DNA from: Argyresthia goedartella
Taxonomy: Eukaryota; Arthropoda; Insecta; Lepidoptera; Argyresthiidae
DNA: 64,000 nucleotides
NCBI GenBank assembly: GCA_949825045.1
Contig: OX463815.1
Location: forward strand, 15,183,231-15,247,230
Direction: 5' to 3'
The position numbers and the translations under genes were made by a program. A model generated the notes under the pieces. That model was not told the DNA's origin. It saw nothing but the letters and a program-made list of their open reading frames with translations, and made no database searches. This document shows, in pieces, positions 52,500 through 63,876 of this stretch (position 1 is the first letter of the stretch; each line of letters starts with the position of its first letter).

Positions 52500-53286
52500 T
52501 ATACCTAACGTTTGTCAATAGCGTAATCCAACCGGTATAAAATATCGGTCGGTTTTAACCACAGAGTATTGAATATTAGAGAGAGGGCAAGCCGCCGCGT
52601 AACGGCTGACCGTTGTATGCCCAGTGTGCATACAGTGCATTCATTTCATTTGCTCTCAGCGAGAATTCCCGCGTGCACGCGCCGATCGCCTTAGCAAATA
52701 CAATATTTCTTCAATAAAACAACACGATTAACGAAATATTCCGAGGAAGTTATGCTATTGAGTCGCATCCAGATTCCGTCTCTCTCATACTTATTAGCGT
52801 TCCCTACTAGCGAGAGAGACAGGAAATAAATTTAATGTCCATGTCGCTATGTGTGCTGTGTGTGTGCTTTATGAAACAATGTGCGCCTCATGCGCACGTT
52901 TATAGCCACGTAACTGCTTTGCCTGTGTTTAACAATACGAGAGTGTGTGTAAGTGATTATTATGTGTGCGTGTTCGTTGTGTTTATTTAATGATACGTTG
53001 TGTGCGTGAATTCAGCTTGCGACAATCGGTTTGCATACAAAAAAGGCTGAACGCCCTTTCTCCTACGTTGAGATATCTGTGGTTTTAACTATCCCCGCCG
53101 CCCGCCACTTCCTTTCGTCGTTCTTTTTAAGAATTGTTATATTACGCCGTCGCTAAGCAACCGTTGGTGACGGCGAAAAGCATTAATTAACAAAAATATG
53201 CTTTTATAATAAAGTTGAACGCTGTTTCCGACGATACCTACACGATTCAAACTATTTTATTTAATTTTACATCCTTATCCGAATCG
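52500..53286. other. Non-coding stretch
   Basis: Contains short GC hairpins (gtgcgc/gcgcac near 52881, cgccgtc/gacggcg at 53145-53175) and TG-rich sequence near 52850-52990. No gene recognised. Confidence 0.4.
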
Positions 53287-53354
53287 AGCAAAAGTTATAG
53301 TGGCACAGCATAGCCATGCAAGCAAAAGTTATAGTGGCACAGCATAGCCATGCA
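53287..53354 (+). repeat. 34-bp tandem duplication
   Basis: Two exact copies (53287-53320 and 53321-53354) of a unit starting agcaaaagttatag, followed by the first seven bases of a third. Confidence 0.95.
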
Positions 53355-53891
53355 AGCAAAACAAAATAACATGTCTTTTCTCAGATGGGGAAGCATAGGC
53401 ATAACTTCGCACAATATAACTTACATGATCTTTATCGTACAAGTGTCAATATTTTGACACATGTCACTTTTTGCATTTTGGCATATGTCATGTTTTGACA
53501 GTGATGTCCATAACAATGGGCTCCGAAGCTCGCCGCTCTTGATTTCTCGTGTAAATCATAATCGAGTCGTTTGTATCTCTTACATCACCCTTATACGACT
53601 GCTAACTGCTATAGATTGGTTGGGCAATCGTCCGCAAAACCAAGAAATATAAAAGTTATTTATTGTTTGATGAAACAAGGTATTTGTGGCTTGGTGAAAT
53701 AAAACAGGAAAATGCTTCACTACGATCTGCCGTAAGGCGTTCAAACATTCGATAGATTCGTACTAAAATAACAATACAGGCTAGAGATGCACACATAAAA
53801 GTAATTGATTCACAATAATTGTTGTTCTCATAATGTCATATGAAGTTTTATAAAATGTCCAGGAGAAAATCATTGATAGAGTATTATATAA
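53355..53891. other. Non-coding stretch
   Basis: Nothing recognised; a 63-codon frame at 53461-53652 has no support. Confidence 0.4.
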
Positions 53892-54140
53892 GATAAACGA
53901 CCTCTGTGACTCAGCGGTTGTGGCTGTGCCTACCATGTGAGAAGTCCAGGGTTCGAGCCCCGGCGGTAAAGAAAAAAAATCCCCGGGTCTTGGATATTTA
54001 TATGTGTATGACGTCGCTGTTTCTTGTTCCCACGCCACAGGGTATCCTAGTGTGGGGCCAGAAGCAATGTATGTGCCTGTATGTTATGTAATGTTTTGTA
54101 AATATAAATGTTTATGTTTATCTTTATTTAAATATATTTA
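53892..54140 (+). mobile_element. tRNA-derived SINE (family C)
   Basis: A box tgactcagcgg at 53907-53917 and B box ggttcgagccc at 53950-53960. The body reads gggtcttggatatttatatg, acagggtatcctagtgtggg and ccagaagcaatgtatgtgcc, and the end is AT-rich. The head differs from family A but the body core is related. Confidence 0.83.
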
Positions 54141-55096
54141 TATTGTTATTTTGTCTTGATCTCTCCAAAAAAATTGTTATATATTCTGGTGATCATGCCG
54201 AATATACTTTTATCGTAGTATGCCGTTTTTCGTGGGTCAGCGCTCAGCTTGTCCTGGTTGCGTTTGCTCTTCAAGTAATTAAAGAGATGGATATTGCTCT
54301 TTACAATACCGCTGTTTCAAATATGTACAATGATGGGACTTTTAATATCATTTTATTTTTTTTTATTTTTATTTTATTATATCATAATGAAATATTATCA
54401 TAATGAAATGGCCTCTGCAACTCTCGGTACTAATCAGTTTACATACCTACAGCACGTTCATATCACGTTTCATTTTGTGTTTTGAATATTACATCTTTTT
54501 TTTGGCATTTCCACAGAACATTATTCCATAACGTAGTGAGGACTCGATAAAGCCATGATTTGTCATAAGTACAGCATCTTTATTTACCTGTTTAGATATC
54601 ATGTAGAGAGCATATGAAAATTGACTTTTGTTTACCACTCAGGATACACTTTCGCATAAGCTAATCATACTGTTTAACCATAGATATCGAGAGATAGGCC
54701 CTTGGCGCTAAGCTTGTATCGGAACCAGTGTCGCCGAAAATTAAGAACACGCACACATCTACACCACTCATACATCAATCCTTCCGCTTTTATTGGTCAG
54801 TGCAATGTCATGCGCCTATCGTCCGAACACACCCACTCTACCGCAGGTACATTAGCTAGCCGAGCTAGTGTTGGGACATTGCAAGGACAGCGTGTTTCAT
54901 CAATCGATTATAATTTATAGACAGTGGTATATATGCCGGGTTATATAAATAAAATAATACATTGTTTGTTAATATGACATATTTATTTAACAATAAATAC
55001 CTATTACTATATTAACAGGCTGTAACACATACGGGGTGCCAAGCCGAAAAGGGTTGTTTGGGATATGATTTTGAACAACTTACTCAATGAATCTGT
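54141..55096. other. Non-coding stretch
   Basis: T-rich DNA; no gene or known repeat recognised. Frames at 54143-54485 and 54702-54920 lack domains. Confidence 0.4.
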
Positions 55097-55197
55097 TTTG
55101 ATCAGAGCAACGTTATTTTTTACTTCCCCATACAAATCAGCAAACCGCTCGGCCCAAAATGTAATGTAAAGTGAAAAATAATGTTGCTCTGATCAAA
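55097..55197 (+). repeat. Long hairpin, 29-bp arms
   Basis: Arms 55097-55125 and 55169-55197 match at 27 of 29 positions; the two mismatches would be G-U pairs in plus-strand RNA. The loop is 43 nt. The form is compatible with a small-RNA precursor or a MITE centre. Confidence 0.82.
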
Positions 55198-55753
55198 TCG
55201 TTTTAATAGAGAAGGATGTTCAGATTGAAGTCCGAAGAACCGCCTTTCGGCATATATACCCTTTCTGTATAATCCTGTACAGTACAATACTACCTATTGA
55301 CCAGAAAATGTAAATATTTATTAAGAACGATTTATTAAGTCTGACAATTAAGGCATAGCATTTTTTGCTAAGTAATACAGTCTTATATCTTTCCATTAGA
55401 GCTTTAATTAGTAATATTAGATGATTACCCAATGGGTTTTGTTCGAGTTGGTAAAAATTCTATTTCTTTCTATCGATTCAAAACCATAATTCTCACTATC
55501 ACTATCCCCATCACTATACGTCGTCTCTGCGTGCGTGTAACAGTTCACCTCCGTACCTCAATGCATATTTACTTTTGTATTTAGATAAGTGTGAAATATT
55601 CATTGCTTGTTAGCTTGGCAATATGTAGTGAAATTAAGATACAAAACTAGCAATAGATAATAAACCTAGCCAGAACAACATGACATTGTCACTTTAATGA
55701 TCAACTCATCACGAATTTTTCGTGAATGATTTATTTCCGTAGTAATGTTTATT
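55198..55753. other. Non-coding stretch before BEL-3
   Basis: Nothing recognised. Confidence 0.4.
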
Positions 55754-55758
55754 ACTTG

Positions 55759-56306
55759 TGTTCGATTCCAAATCGATATTCGATCGATGGTTTCGGAACG
55801 GCCATTTTGAATTTGACGTTGCTGCCAACCTTGCAGTTTTTTGACAACTGAGAGACGAAAGCCCTCGCAATGTAAACGCGTTTTGGATAGGGTATTGAAA
55901 TTAAATCGCAGTCCATCTGGAATGTATTCGAGGTTCCCTCAGGATTGTCTATATAGCTGAGTGTGTTGTGGTTCCCCGAACCAGATAAAGTTCGCATTTA
56001 CGTGGCCGATTGGTTTTTTACCACGTAACATAACCTGTGTTGGAACACTGTGCTGATCGAGGCTGGCCCGCCAGTCACACAGGAGGTTGGCTGAAGAACC
56101 TGTCTACCAAGAAGAGCCTAGGGTGCACCCGGGCCTTGCAGAGAGACAGGAGGTTGACGGGACCGAAGCACAGACCAGGTTAGATCGAACCCAATCATTT
56201 TAGCTCGGTGAATCGCCGACGTTCACCCTTCTTGGCAACTGATCGCTACGCTACCTCGTAGCTGATGGGCCCCTACGAGGTCATTAGGTGCCGAGAAGCC
56301 TGAACA
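55759..56306 (+). repeat. BEL-3 5' LTR
   Basis: 548 bp, tgttcgattc ... gcctgaaca. Compared with BEL-1 it has a 24-bp extra segment near 56004-56027 that makes a ttacgtgg/ccacgtaa inverted pair. Confidence 0.95.
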
Positions 56307-56309
56307 TTT

Positions 56310-56326
56310 TGGTAGCTAGAGCGTGG
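56310..56326 (+). promoter_or_regulatory. BEL-3 primer binding site
   Basis: TGGTAGCTAGAGCGTGG, three bases after the LTR; differs from BEL-1 at one base. Confidence 0.65.
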
Positions 56327-56846
56327 CTTCCTGAGATTTGCAGCCGTCAAGGGCTCCAGGAAGGCACGATTTGGGACTATCAATCTGTAGGTATAGGCGG
56401 TTATTAGATAACTTGGTTGTGTTCCTATATCCACATAGATTGGTAGTATTGTAAGCTATAGGTCTATTGCTGGTAGTAGACAGACAGATATTGAGTTGAA
56501 ATTTGCATTGAAGTACCAGTTAGTCAATCTATTAGTGGTCTAGTAATGCTAATGAATGTTTTGGTTAACATAGGTAGTTACATCTATTGATAGCAGGCTA
56601 TTACATTGTTTTCAGTTATAGCAATTTATAACTTGAACTAATATTGACTATCTGTGTGTGTTGTAGTGATAAAGGGAAACTAAATTGTTATTTACAGAAT
56701 TTATATAGATATAAAACTCGGTTCCTATTGTTTAAGGAAAATAACATTGTTTAAGTTGTGGTTTAGGGTTCCCTCGTTTGGGTTGTAGACTGGAGGGTCC
56801 AATATAATTGAGTTACTGCAAATTGTGAGTAAGTATCGTTCCGATC
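56327..56846 (+). other. BEL-3 leader
   Basis: About 520 bp non-coding, parallel to the BEL-1 leader except for a missing segment of about 75 bp near 56492. The gag ATG follows at 56847. Confidence 0.7.
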
Positions 56847-58652
56847 ATGTCGTTATCTGAAATACAGAAGGGTGTTTCTAAGGAACTCAGATGGTTTTCC
56901 TCCGCACACGGTCTGATAGACCGTTTAGATAGGCATGATGTGGTATTGGAGCGGTCTATGGACGTTAAGGAACGTTACAATAGGGTGCTCGAATTGTCCG
57001 CGCAGGCGGAATCAGTTGATGGTTGCGCACCTGACAGGCTGTCACGGTTGCTAGGGGATGTCGACCAATGTATGGAGATGGCAGCTGCTATCACGCAGAA
57101 GGCTGCGGACATACGTAGACAGCGCGAGTCCAGCCATGGTGGTGACATTGAAGCACCTCTGCCGCTTCAGGGTTCAGGGTCCAGGTTACCGGCCATAACT
57201 ATGCCTACTTTTGACGGAGTGTCCGGTGAATGGATGAGCTTCATCAATCTGTTCGACAGTTTGGTGCACATGCGATCGGACATTACCAAGTCTGTCAAGA
57301 TGGCTCAGCTGGTGGCAGCATTGAGGGGTGAGCCTAGGGAGCTGGTCGCTCATTTGACAGTTACGGAGGGTAACTATGAAACGGCCAGACAATTGTTGGT
57401 CAGACGTTACCATAACAAACGGAGGTTGGCCGATGCCCAACTGAACCGTTTGTTTAGTACCCCGGTTGTGAACAAGGTCGGGGCCATACAGACGGAGGTT
57501 TTGAACCCGTTGTTGTCCGTCACCAAGGCTCTAGAGAATCTTGGACTTCCGGTTGGTGAATGGTCGTACCTACTGCTGTACATTGTACTTTCCCGCCTAC
57601 CCGCTGACGTGCAGACTCGTTTCGAACAGTCTCACGGGAGGTCGGCCGAGGACCTGCCCGCCTTCTCCGACTTGGTCGGATTCTTGGAAGAGGAGGCTCG
57701 ACGGGCAGAGAATTTGGGGTTGACGGTCACCCATCCTTCGGAGCCACAGAGAGCTGCCGGGAGCGCTGTGAGTAGGGGCCCTCCGACGAGGAAGGACCGC
57801 ACCAACCGGCAGTCGTATGGGACTGTGAGTGCATTGACCCCACATAGTGAGACCTGCCCATGTTGTAGGCAGATTGGCCATGCTGTGGCCAATTGCAATA
57901 AGTTCGGGGAACTTAGGGTTGAGGGACGGCGCCGGATGGCCAAGCAGCGGAGCTGGTGTTTCCTGTGCCTCGGGCCACACATGGCTAGGGACTGCACGCG
58001 CACAAAAATGTGCGGATATTGTGGTGGGGCCCACAACAATCTGTTGTGCATGAACCGGTCCGGCCAACAGCCACCACAGGGCCGTACCCGGGGTGACACG
58101 GCATGGGGCCCTGAGAATTCGTTTGCGACTCGGAGCGCAACTCAGGGGCCAACGTCCCCACGTCCACAGGGCCGTACTCAGGGTGACACGGCATGGGGCC
58201 CTGAGAATTCGTTTGCGACTCGGAGCGCAACTCAGGGGCCAACGTCCCCACGTGCACAGGGCAGTACAGGGGTGCAGGGCCGCACTCAGGGTCATCACAT
58301 GGGGGGCCCTGAGTTTTCGGTTGCGACTCAGCATCCGACCCAGCGGGACATTGGGTGTGTTGAGCAGGCCGTAACGGGCGGGTGGCATGGGACACCTTCG
58401 AGCTATGCGGGTGCGGTTCGGACGCCGCCTCAGTTGTCGCCCCGCTCGTCGCCTCGTCCTCGTCGGTCACATGTGATGTCCCCCCCGCTCATGGAGCGGC
58501 CACGGTTGAATTCACGCCCACCCCCCTTTAAGGGGAATCGTAGGTTGGGAATGGAACCGGCGCGTGGGCCATTTGTACAATGGGACCCGCTGGCGTATAG
58601 CTGCATACCTGATCGGTTACAGGCACAGTGGGGCCCCGGGGGTCCTCGCTAG
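56847..58652 (+). CDS. BEL-3 gag polyprotein
   Basis: 601 residues, fully open. A DUF1759-type capsid region spans residues about 115-240. Three zinc knuckles lie at about residues 350-415: C-x2-C-x4-H-x4-C, then two of the form C-x2-C-x3-H-x4-C, all with their histidine. From residue about 418 a Pro/Gly/Gln-rich region has two tandem units of the DTAWGPENSFATRSATQG type and one HHMGGPEFSVATQHP unit. The C-terminus is Arg/Pro rich. It builds the retrotransposon particle. The frame ends at TAG and continues directly into pol. Confidence 0.94.
   Translation: MSLSEIQKGVSKELRWFSSAHGLIDRLDRHDVVLERSMDVKERYNRVLELSAQAESVDGCAPDRLSRLLGDVDQCMEMAAAITQKAADIRRQRESSHGGDIEAPLPLQGSGSRLPAITMPTFDGVSGEWMSFINLFDSLVHMRSDITKSVKMAQLVAALRGEPRELVAHLTVTEGNYETARQLLVRRYHNKRRLADAQLNRLFSTPVVNKVGAIQTEVLNPLLSVTKALENLGLPVGEWSYLLLYIVLSRLPADVQTRFEQSHGRSAEDLPAFSDLVGFLEEEARRAENLGLTVTHPSEPQRAAGSAVSRGPPTRKDRTNRQSYGTVSALTPHSETCPCCRQIGHAVANCNKFGELRVEGRRRMAKQRSWCFLCLGPHMARDCTRTKMCGYCGGAHNNLLCMNRSGQQPPQGRTRGDTAWGPENSFATRSATQGPTSPRPQGRTQGDTAWGPENSFATRSATQGPTSPRAQGSTGVQGRTQGHHMGGPEFSVATQHPTQRDIGCVEQAVTGGWHGTPSSYAGAVRTPPQLSPRSSPRPRRSHVMSPPLMERPRLNSRPPPFKGNRRLGMEPARGPFVQWDPLAYSCIPDRLQAQWGPGGPR
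58650..58652 (+). promoter_or_regulatory. In-frame TAG between gag and pol of BEL-3
   Basis: CGC-TAG-GAA, with gag and pol in the same reading frame on both sides. Pol would need readthrough of this codon, or it is a mutation fixed in the lineage. Confidence 0.6.
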
Positions 58653-61600
58653 GAATTTGCGGCCCAACCATCTGTTGCCCCCCAACCGGAGACGGTGGTG
58701 TTACCGATCGCCTCTGTGCTTGTTTGGGATTTGGCGGGCAACCCAACATACGTTCGCGCCCTATTAGATTCTGGAGCTCAGGGCTGCATTGTATCGAACG
58801 ATTTAGCAAAATGGTTGGGCCTCAAGGTAAATAGGTATAATAAATCAATACGGGGCGTGGGGAATGTTACGGTTACGAATGTAGTTGGTCAATCGTTGAT
58901 CACGTTCTCTCCACGTTATGACATTTTGACAAAAACATCCGTGCAAGCTTTAGTAATGACGCATGTCATGGGCAGACACCCCTTGGTGAAGTTGAATCCG
59001 GCCGTTCGATTCCTGACATCAGGACTCAAGTTGGCGGATCCCGATTTTGACACTCCAGCCCCGGTCGACCTGCTACTGGGAGCAGACGTTCTGGGTAGGT
59101 TTCTGTTGTCGGATCGGCGAGTTCTTCAGCCGGACGGGTTGATTGCTGTGGATACTAAGTTTGGTCACGTGATCATGGGTCCGGCATTGCCAATGGTTAG
59201 GCCTGCCGAGTCAGATGGCATACTTATTGGCTCAGCGTTGTCGGATGCTATCCAACGTTTCTGGGAGATAGAGGAACCTCCTACCCTTCGTCGAGTCGAC
59301 GCAGACGAAGAAGAGTGCGAGTTGTTTTACCAGAATAGTACTGGTCGCCTTCGTTCTGGTCGTTTTGTAACTCGACTGCCTTTCAGGGCCGATCGACCGC
59401 CACTAGGAGAATCTAGGAAGATGGCTGAGACGAGATTGATGTCGATGGAGCGTAGGATGACAAGGGACGCCGTATTTAAACAAAAATATGTTGATTTCAT
59501 GAGGGAGTATGAGTCGTTAGGACACATGTCGGTATCGCGTGTGGACTGGAGATCTGAGGATCATTGTTTCGTTCCACACCATGCCGTCCTACGAACCCCT
59601 ACCGGCAAGATTCGAGTTGTTTTTGATGGGTCAGCACCTACCTCGAACGGGATGTCCCTGAATCAGTGTCTACATTCGGGACCCAAGTTGAGTCGTGATA
59701 TTTCGGATATTCTCACGAGCTTTCGGAGGCACCAGATTGTATTTGTCGCAGACATTCGGATGATGTTTAGGCAAACGGTAATTCATCCGGCTGACAGAAG
59801 GTATCAGTTGATACTGTGGCGTGAGTCCACGGCCGAGCCAGTCAAGGTCTATGAGTTAAACACGAACACGTATGGGTTACGGTCTAGCCTAGAGCCGCCG
59901 CTATCCTGGAGCAAGATTTGTACGTCGATGACGTCTGCACAGGGGCAGCCAGTGTAGAGGAAGCTCTGGACCGACGTGACGAGCTCATTCAATTGCTGGA
60001 ACGAGGCGGCTATGAACTACGCAAGTGGATGTCCAACTCCCCTGAGTTGATGGCTGGTCTCCCAGATGAGTTTCAACAAGACCCGCACGTTTTTGAGAAT
60101 CCTGACAACCCTAACATGTTGTCAGTGCTTGGAATTCAGTACCGGCCCGTCCATGATGAGTTTACCTATCGGGTGGTTTTAGAAACACCGAAGGCCTGGA
60201 CGAAGCGGTCAGTACTGTCAACGATTGCGAGAACGTTCGACCCGAATGGATGGATTTCTCCAGTCACCTTTGCTCTCAAATGTTTTATGCAAAGGCTATG
60301 GGCGGCTCAGTTGACCTGGGACACTCACCTCTCAGGTGATTTGTTGACTGATTGGACGCGAATGTTCACCTCGCTATCGGACATAAATAATGTATCGCTG
60401 CCGAGGAAATTGGTCCCTGCTGGGGATTACAGGGCAACCCTTCACGGGTTTTGTGATGCCTCTGAACGAGGGTTTGCGGCAGCGGTTTATTTGCGAACCG
60501 TCACCTCCACCGGGGAGGTCGACGTGCGTTTGGTTTTGGCAAAAAGCAAGGTAGCGCCTATTCGGACAAGGATGACGATTCCAAAACTGGAACTGTCCGG
60601 GGCTGCTCTTTTGACCAAACTTTTGAATCACACTCTAACAGTGTTGCGTGGGTCAGTGGTTTTGGAGGATACGGTGTACGCGTGGACGGACAGCCAGATT
60701 GTTTTGTGCTGGCTGAAGGCTTCGGTCCATAACTTAGAGGTTTTTGTTGCGAACCGTGTCTCCCAGATTGTGTCGTCTGATGTCCCACTGACCTAGAGAC
60801 ATGTACCAGGAGAATTGAACCCGTCTGATTGTGCATCCAGGGGATGTCGGGCTCCTGAACTCGTTAGACACCATTTGTGGTGGGGACCACCCTGGCTTGC
60901 CAAGAGAGAATCGGACTGGCCCCACAGCCATGTAGTAGTATCTTCGGATCATGGCCCCAGAGCGGCCGTGCATGTTACCCAGAAGGCTGAGGACCCTGAC
61001 GCCGGGTTTCTGCTGGACCGGTATAGCTCACTTGACAAGTTGATAAACGTGTCCACTTGGATTAGGAGATTCGCTCGAAATTGTCGTACTCCTCGCGATC
61101 AGCGAACGCTGAACCCTATTCTGACTCCGGCAGAGCGAAACGAGTCGCTATTGAATTTGGTCCGGTTGGTACAGTCCTCGAAGTTTGGGGCAGAATTGGA
61201 GATTATACGAAGTGGACGTTCGAAATTGAAGGGAGCCGTCGCGCGTCTCAACCCCTTTGTTGATTCGACCGGGTTACTTCGGGTAGGAGGAAGATTGCGC
61301 AATGCGAATCTGTCGTATTCGGCTCGTCACCCACTTCTGCTCCCCAAGGGGGGACAGTTAGTTGAATTGCTGGTGACTGATCGTCATATTAAAAACGCGC
61401 ATGCCGGCTGTAACGCGTTGTTGGCCACGCTCCAGCGGGAGTTTTGGATCTTATCTGCCCGCCGTGTCATACGGAACATCGTGTTTCGGTGCATGCCTTG
61501 TTATCGACTTAAGGCTGCCACGATGCAACCTCTCATGGGGGACTTGCCCCCTGATCGTGTGAATGAGGTCAGACCGTTTTCAGGTGTTGGTACGGATTTT

Positions 61601-62476
61601 GCAGGACCGTTTATGGTGAAGAGTTCACGATTGCGTACCGCTAGGCAATACAAGGCGTACCTATGTGTGTTTGTTTGTTTATCCACCAAGGCGGTACATC
61701 TCGAGCTCGTTGCTGATCTCTCGACAGAGGCTTTCATTGCTTGTTTGGATAGGTTTGTTTCTCGAAGGGGACTTCCAACTTTGATCCGCTCTGATAACGG
61801 CACTAACTACGTCGGTGCGGAACGATACTTACGAGAGATAGTCAACTTTTTGAATGTAAATAAAGTGGATATTGGAACGGCCCTCTCCCGTCGGGGTATA
61901 CAGTGGACCTTCAGCCCACCGAGTTGCCCCCACTGGGGTGGGATTTTTGAGGCCGTAGTTAAGTCAGCTAAGACGCACTTGGGGCGTATAGTAGGTCAGA
62001 CCGCGCTGACTTTTGAGGAGCTCGCGACATTGTTTTGTAAGATCGAGGCCGTTCTCAATTCGCGACCGCTCAGCTCGGATCCAAATGACCTGGAGGCTCT
62101 GACCCCAGGCCATTTCTTGATAGGACAGCCACTTAACGCGTTGCCCGAGCACCCCTTCGAGGGAGTGAAATTGTATCGGTTGTCAAGGTATCAGATGTTG
62201 CAGCAGTTTACTCAGAATTTCTGGAAGCGTTGGTCGCTCGAGTATCTGCATATCTTACAACAGCGCCTTAAGTGGACTGACAAAACCAGCCCCCCTAGTG
62301 TTGGTGACCTCGTTCTGGTTAAGGATGCTAACCTACCGCCACTACGTTGGCGCAGGGGGCGCATTGTTAACTTGTTCCCTGGCAAGGACGGGACCCCCCG
62401 GTCTGCGGAGGTTCTAGTAGGAGGCTCGGTTCTAAAACGAGCGGTAGCAACGTTGTCTCGGCTGCCCGTAGATTAG
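58653..62476 (+). pseudogene. BEL-3 pol (protease, RT, RNase H, integrase, DUF5641)
   Basis: The protease motif DSGAQGC is at about 58769-58789. RT follows with VVFDGSAPTSNG, QCLHSGPKL and FVADIRMMFRQTVIHP. At about 59888 some 20 codons present in BEL-2 are missing and the frame changes. The new frame carries catalytic YVDD (59921-59932). RNase H (LHGFCDASERGFAAAVYLRT, WTDSQIVLCWLKAS) runs to a TAG at 60794-60796 that replaces a Trp codon. The same frame then continues through the H-C zinc-binding region (CMPCYRLKAA), the integrase core (VGTDFAGPFMVKSS, IRSDNGTNYVGAERY, CPHWGGIFEAVVKSAK) and the DUF5641-type end to RLPVD. Two lesions therefore silence an otherwise complete pol. Confidence 0.94.
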
Positions 62477-62492
62477 GGGACAGGTGGGTGTC

Positions 62493-62508
62493 TGTCCGGG
62501 CGGGTGAT
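62493..62508 (+). promoter_or_regulatory. BEL-3 purine-rich tract
   Basis: gtccgggcgggtgat directly before the 3' LTR; BEL-1 and BEL-2 have almost the same bases at this place, so it is the likely plus-strand priming site. Confidence 0.55.
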
Positions 62509-63056
62509 TGTTCGATTCCAAATCGATATTCGATCGATGGTTTCGGAACGGCCATTTTGAATTTGACGTTGCTGCCAACCTTGCAGTTTTTTGACAACTG
62601 AGAGACGAAAGCCCTCGCAATGTAAACGCGTTTTGGATAGGGTATTGAAATTAAATCGCAGTCCATCTGGAATGTATTCGAGGTTCCCTCAGGATTGTCT
62701 ATATAGCTGAGTGTGTTGTGGTTCCCCGAACCAGATAAAGTTCGCATTTACGTGGCCGATTGGTTTTTTACCACGTAACATAACCTGTGTTGGAACACTG
62801 TGCTGATCGAGGCTGGCCCGCCAGTCACACAGGAGGTTGGCTGAAGAACCTGTCTACCAAGAAGAGCCTAGGGTGCACCCGGGCCTTGCAGAGAGACAGG
62901 AGGTTGACGGGACCGAAGCACAGACCAGGTTAGATCGAACCCAATCATTTTAGCTCGGTGAATCGCCGACGTTCACACTTCTTGGCAACTGATCGCTACG
63001 CTACCTCGTAGCTGATGGGCCCCTACGAGGTCATTAGGTGCCGAGAAGCCTGAACA
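62509..63056 (+). repeat. BEL-3 3' LTR
   Basis: 548 bp, nearly identical to 55759-56306; followed by the acttg duplication at 63057-63061. Confidence 0.95.
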
Positions 63057-63061
63057 ACTTG

Positions 63062-63770
63062 TGTTTTAAAAAGAAATAATATTTGGAATAAGACTTACAA
63101 GTGATATGTTACTCCGCAGTTTTTGGAGTTCACACTTCCGCTTCTATTTTTGCACGTAAGTATTGCACAGATCGGCATTTTCGAGAAGCAGCGGAAATTA
63201 ATTCGTCACTGCGGTCGCCCGGCGACTACTGAGAAATTTTTATTACAAGACAATCGGGGCTAGATTTGTTCGCATGTGCCACGCCCCTCAACATATCTCT
63301 CGATATCTGTGTGTTTTTCAGTTCACTGGTAATGCAGACGCGTGTGAGGGTTTTAATCAAATAAGTAGTAATATTTTTTCTATTTCGATTGTATATAGAC
63401 TAATATATGTATAGAATGATTCGATAATATATGTATAGACTAATAAAATGCTTTCACTGATTTTGAAATACTTTTGTCTTTTGACACCCCTTCTGAAAAA
63501 GGGCATGATATCGGGTCTTAAATAGCAATATGGCTTCGGTCTTTTTCATACCCTGTTCATACTCGCCCGGTCGGTACCTACAAGTATAACTAGAACGCGC
63601 AAATGTACTAATGGTAGGAAAAGAGCTAGTATGTTTTTTATTTATTTTCTATCACCGCGTGGTATTCGCATACGCGGTATACAATTAACATTAGGTAGGT
63701 ATAGGACCTGCAAGTATTTTCCCAACATCTATTAACTAGAATAAACATTAATAGAGAGTAGGTAGATAGG
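63062..63770. other. Non-coding stretch after BEL-3
   Basis: AT-rich; a short duplicated atatatgtataga motif occurs near 63404-63440. No gene recognised. Confidence 0.4.
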
Positions 63771-63876
63771 GTCGCGCAACGAATTAAAAGCGCTGGGCGA
63801 CGTTGGCGGGAATTACTGAATTGAAAAGTAACTACTACGCTTTCAAGGCCACCGCTCATAATTCGTGAAGAGACGA
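63771..63876 (+). mobile_element. Small MITE, copy 2 (about 106 bp)
   Basis: Matches 52381-52499: gaattaaaagcg, gggcgacgttgg, attgaaaagtaactac, ggccacc, gctcataa, with an inner deletion of about 13 bp. The remaining 63877-64000 shows nothing recognisable. Confidence 0.68.

Larger units (their letters stand above)
55759..63056 (+). mobile_element. BEL-3: BEL/Pao LTR retrotransposon, near complete
   Basis: 7,298 bp. LTRs of 548 bp differ at one position that I can see (56227 C, 62977 A). Target duplication acttg at 55754-55758 and 63057-63061. Order: LTR, primer site, leader, gag, in-frame TAG, pol, purine tract, LTR. It is the most complete BEL copy, but pol has a small deletion with frameshift before the RT catalytic box and one nonsense codon. 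Internal sequence is almost identical to BEL-1. Confidence 0.96.

Noticed and set aside
53907..53965. Complete tRNA gene at the head of the family C SINE
   Set aside because: Followed by a SINE body shared with another locus and lacking a paired acceptor stem.
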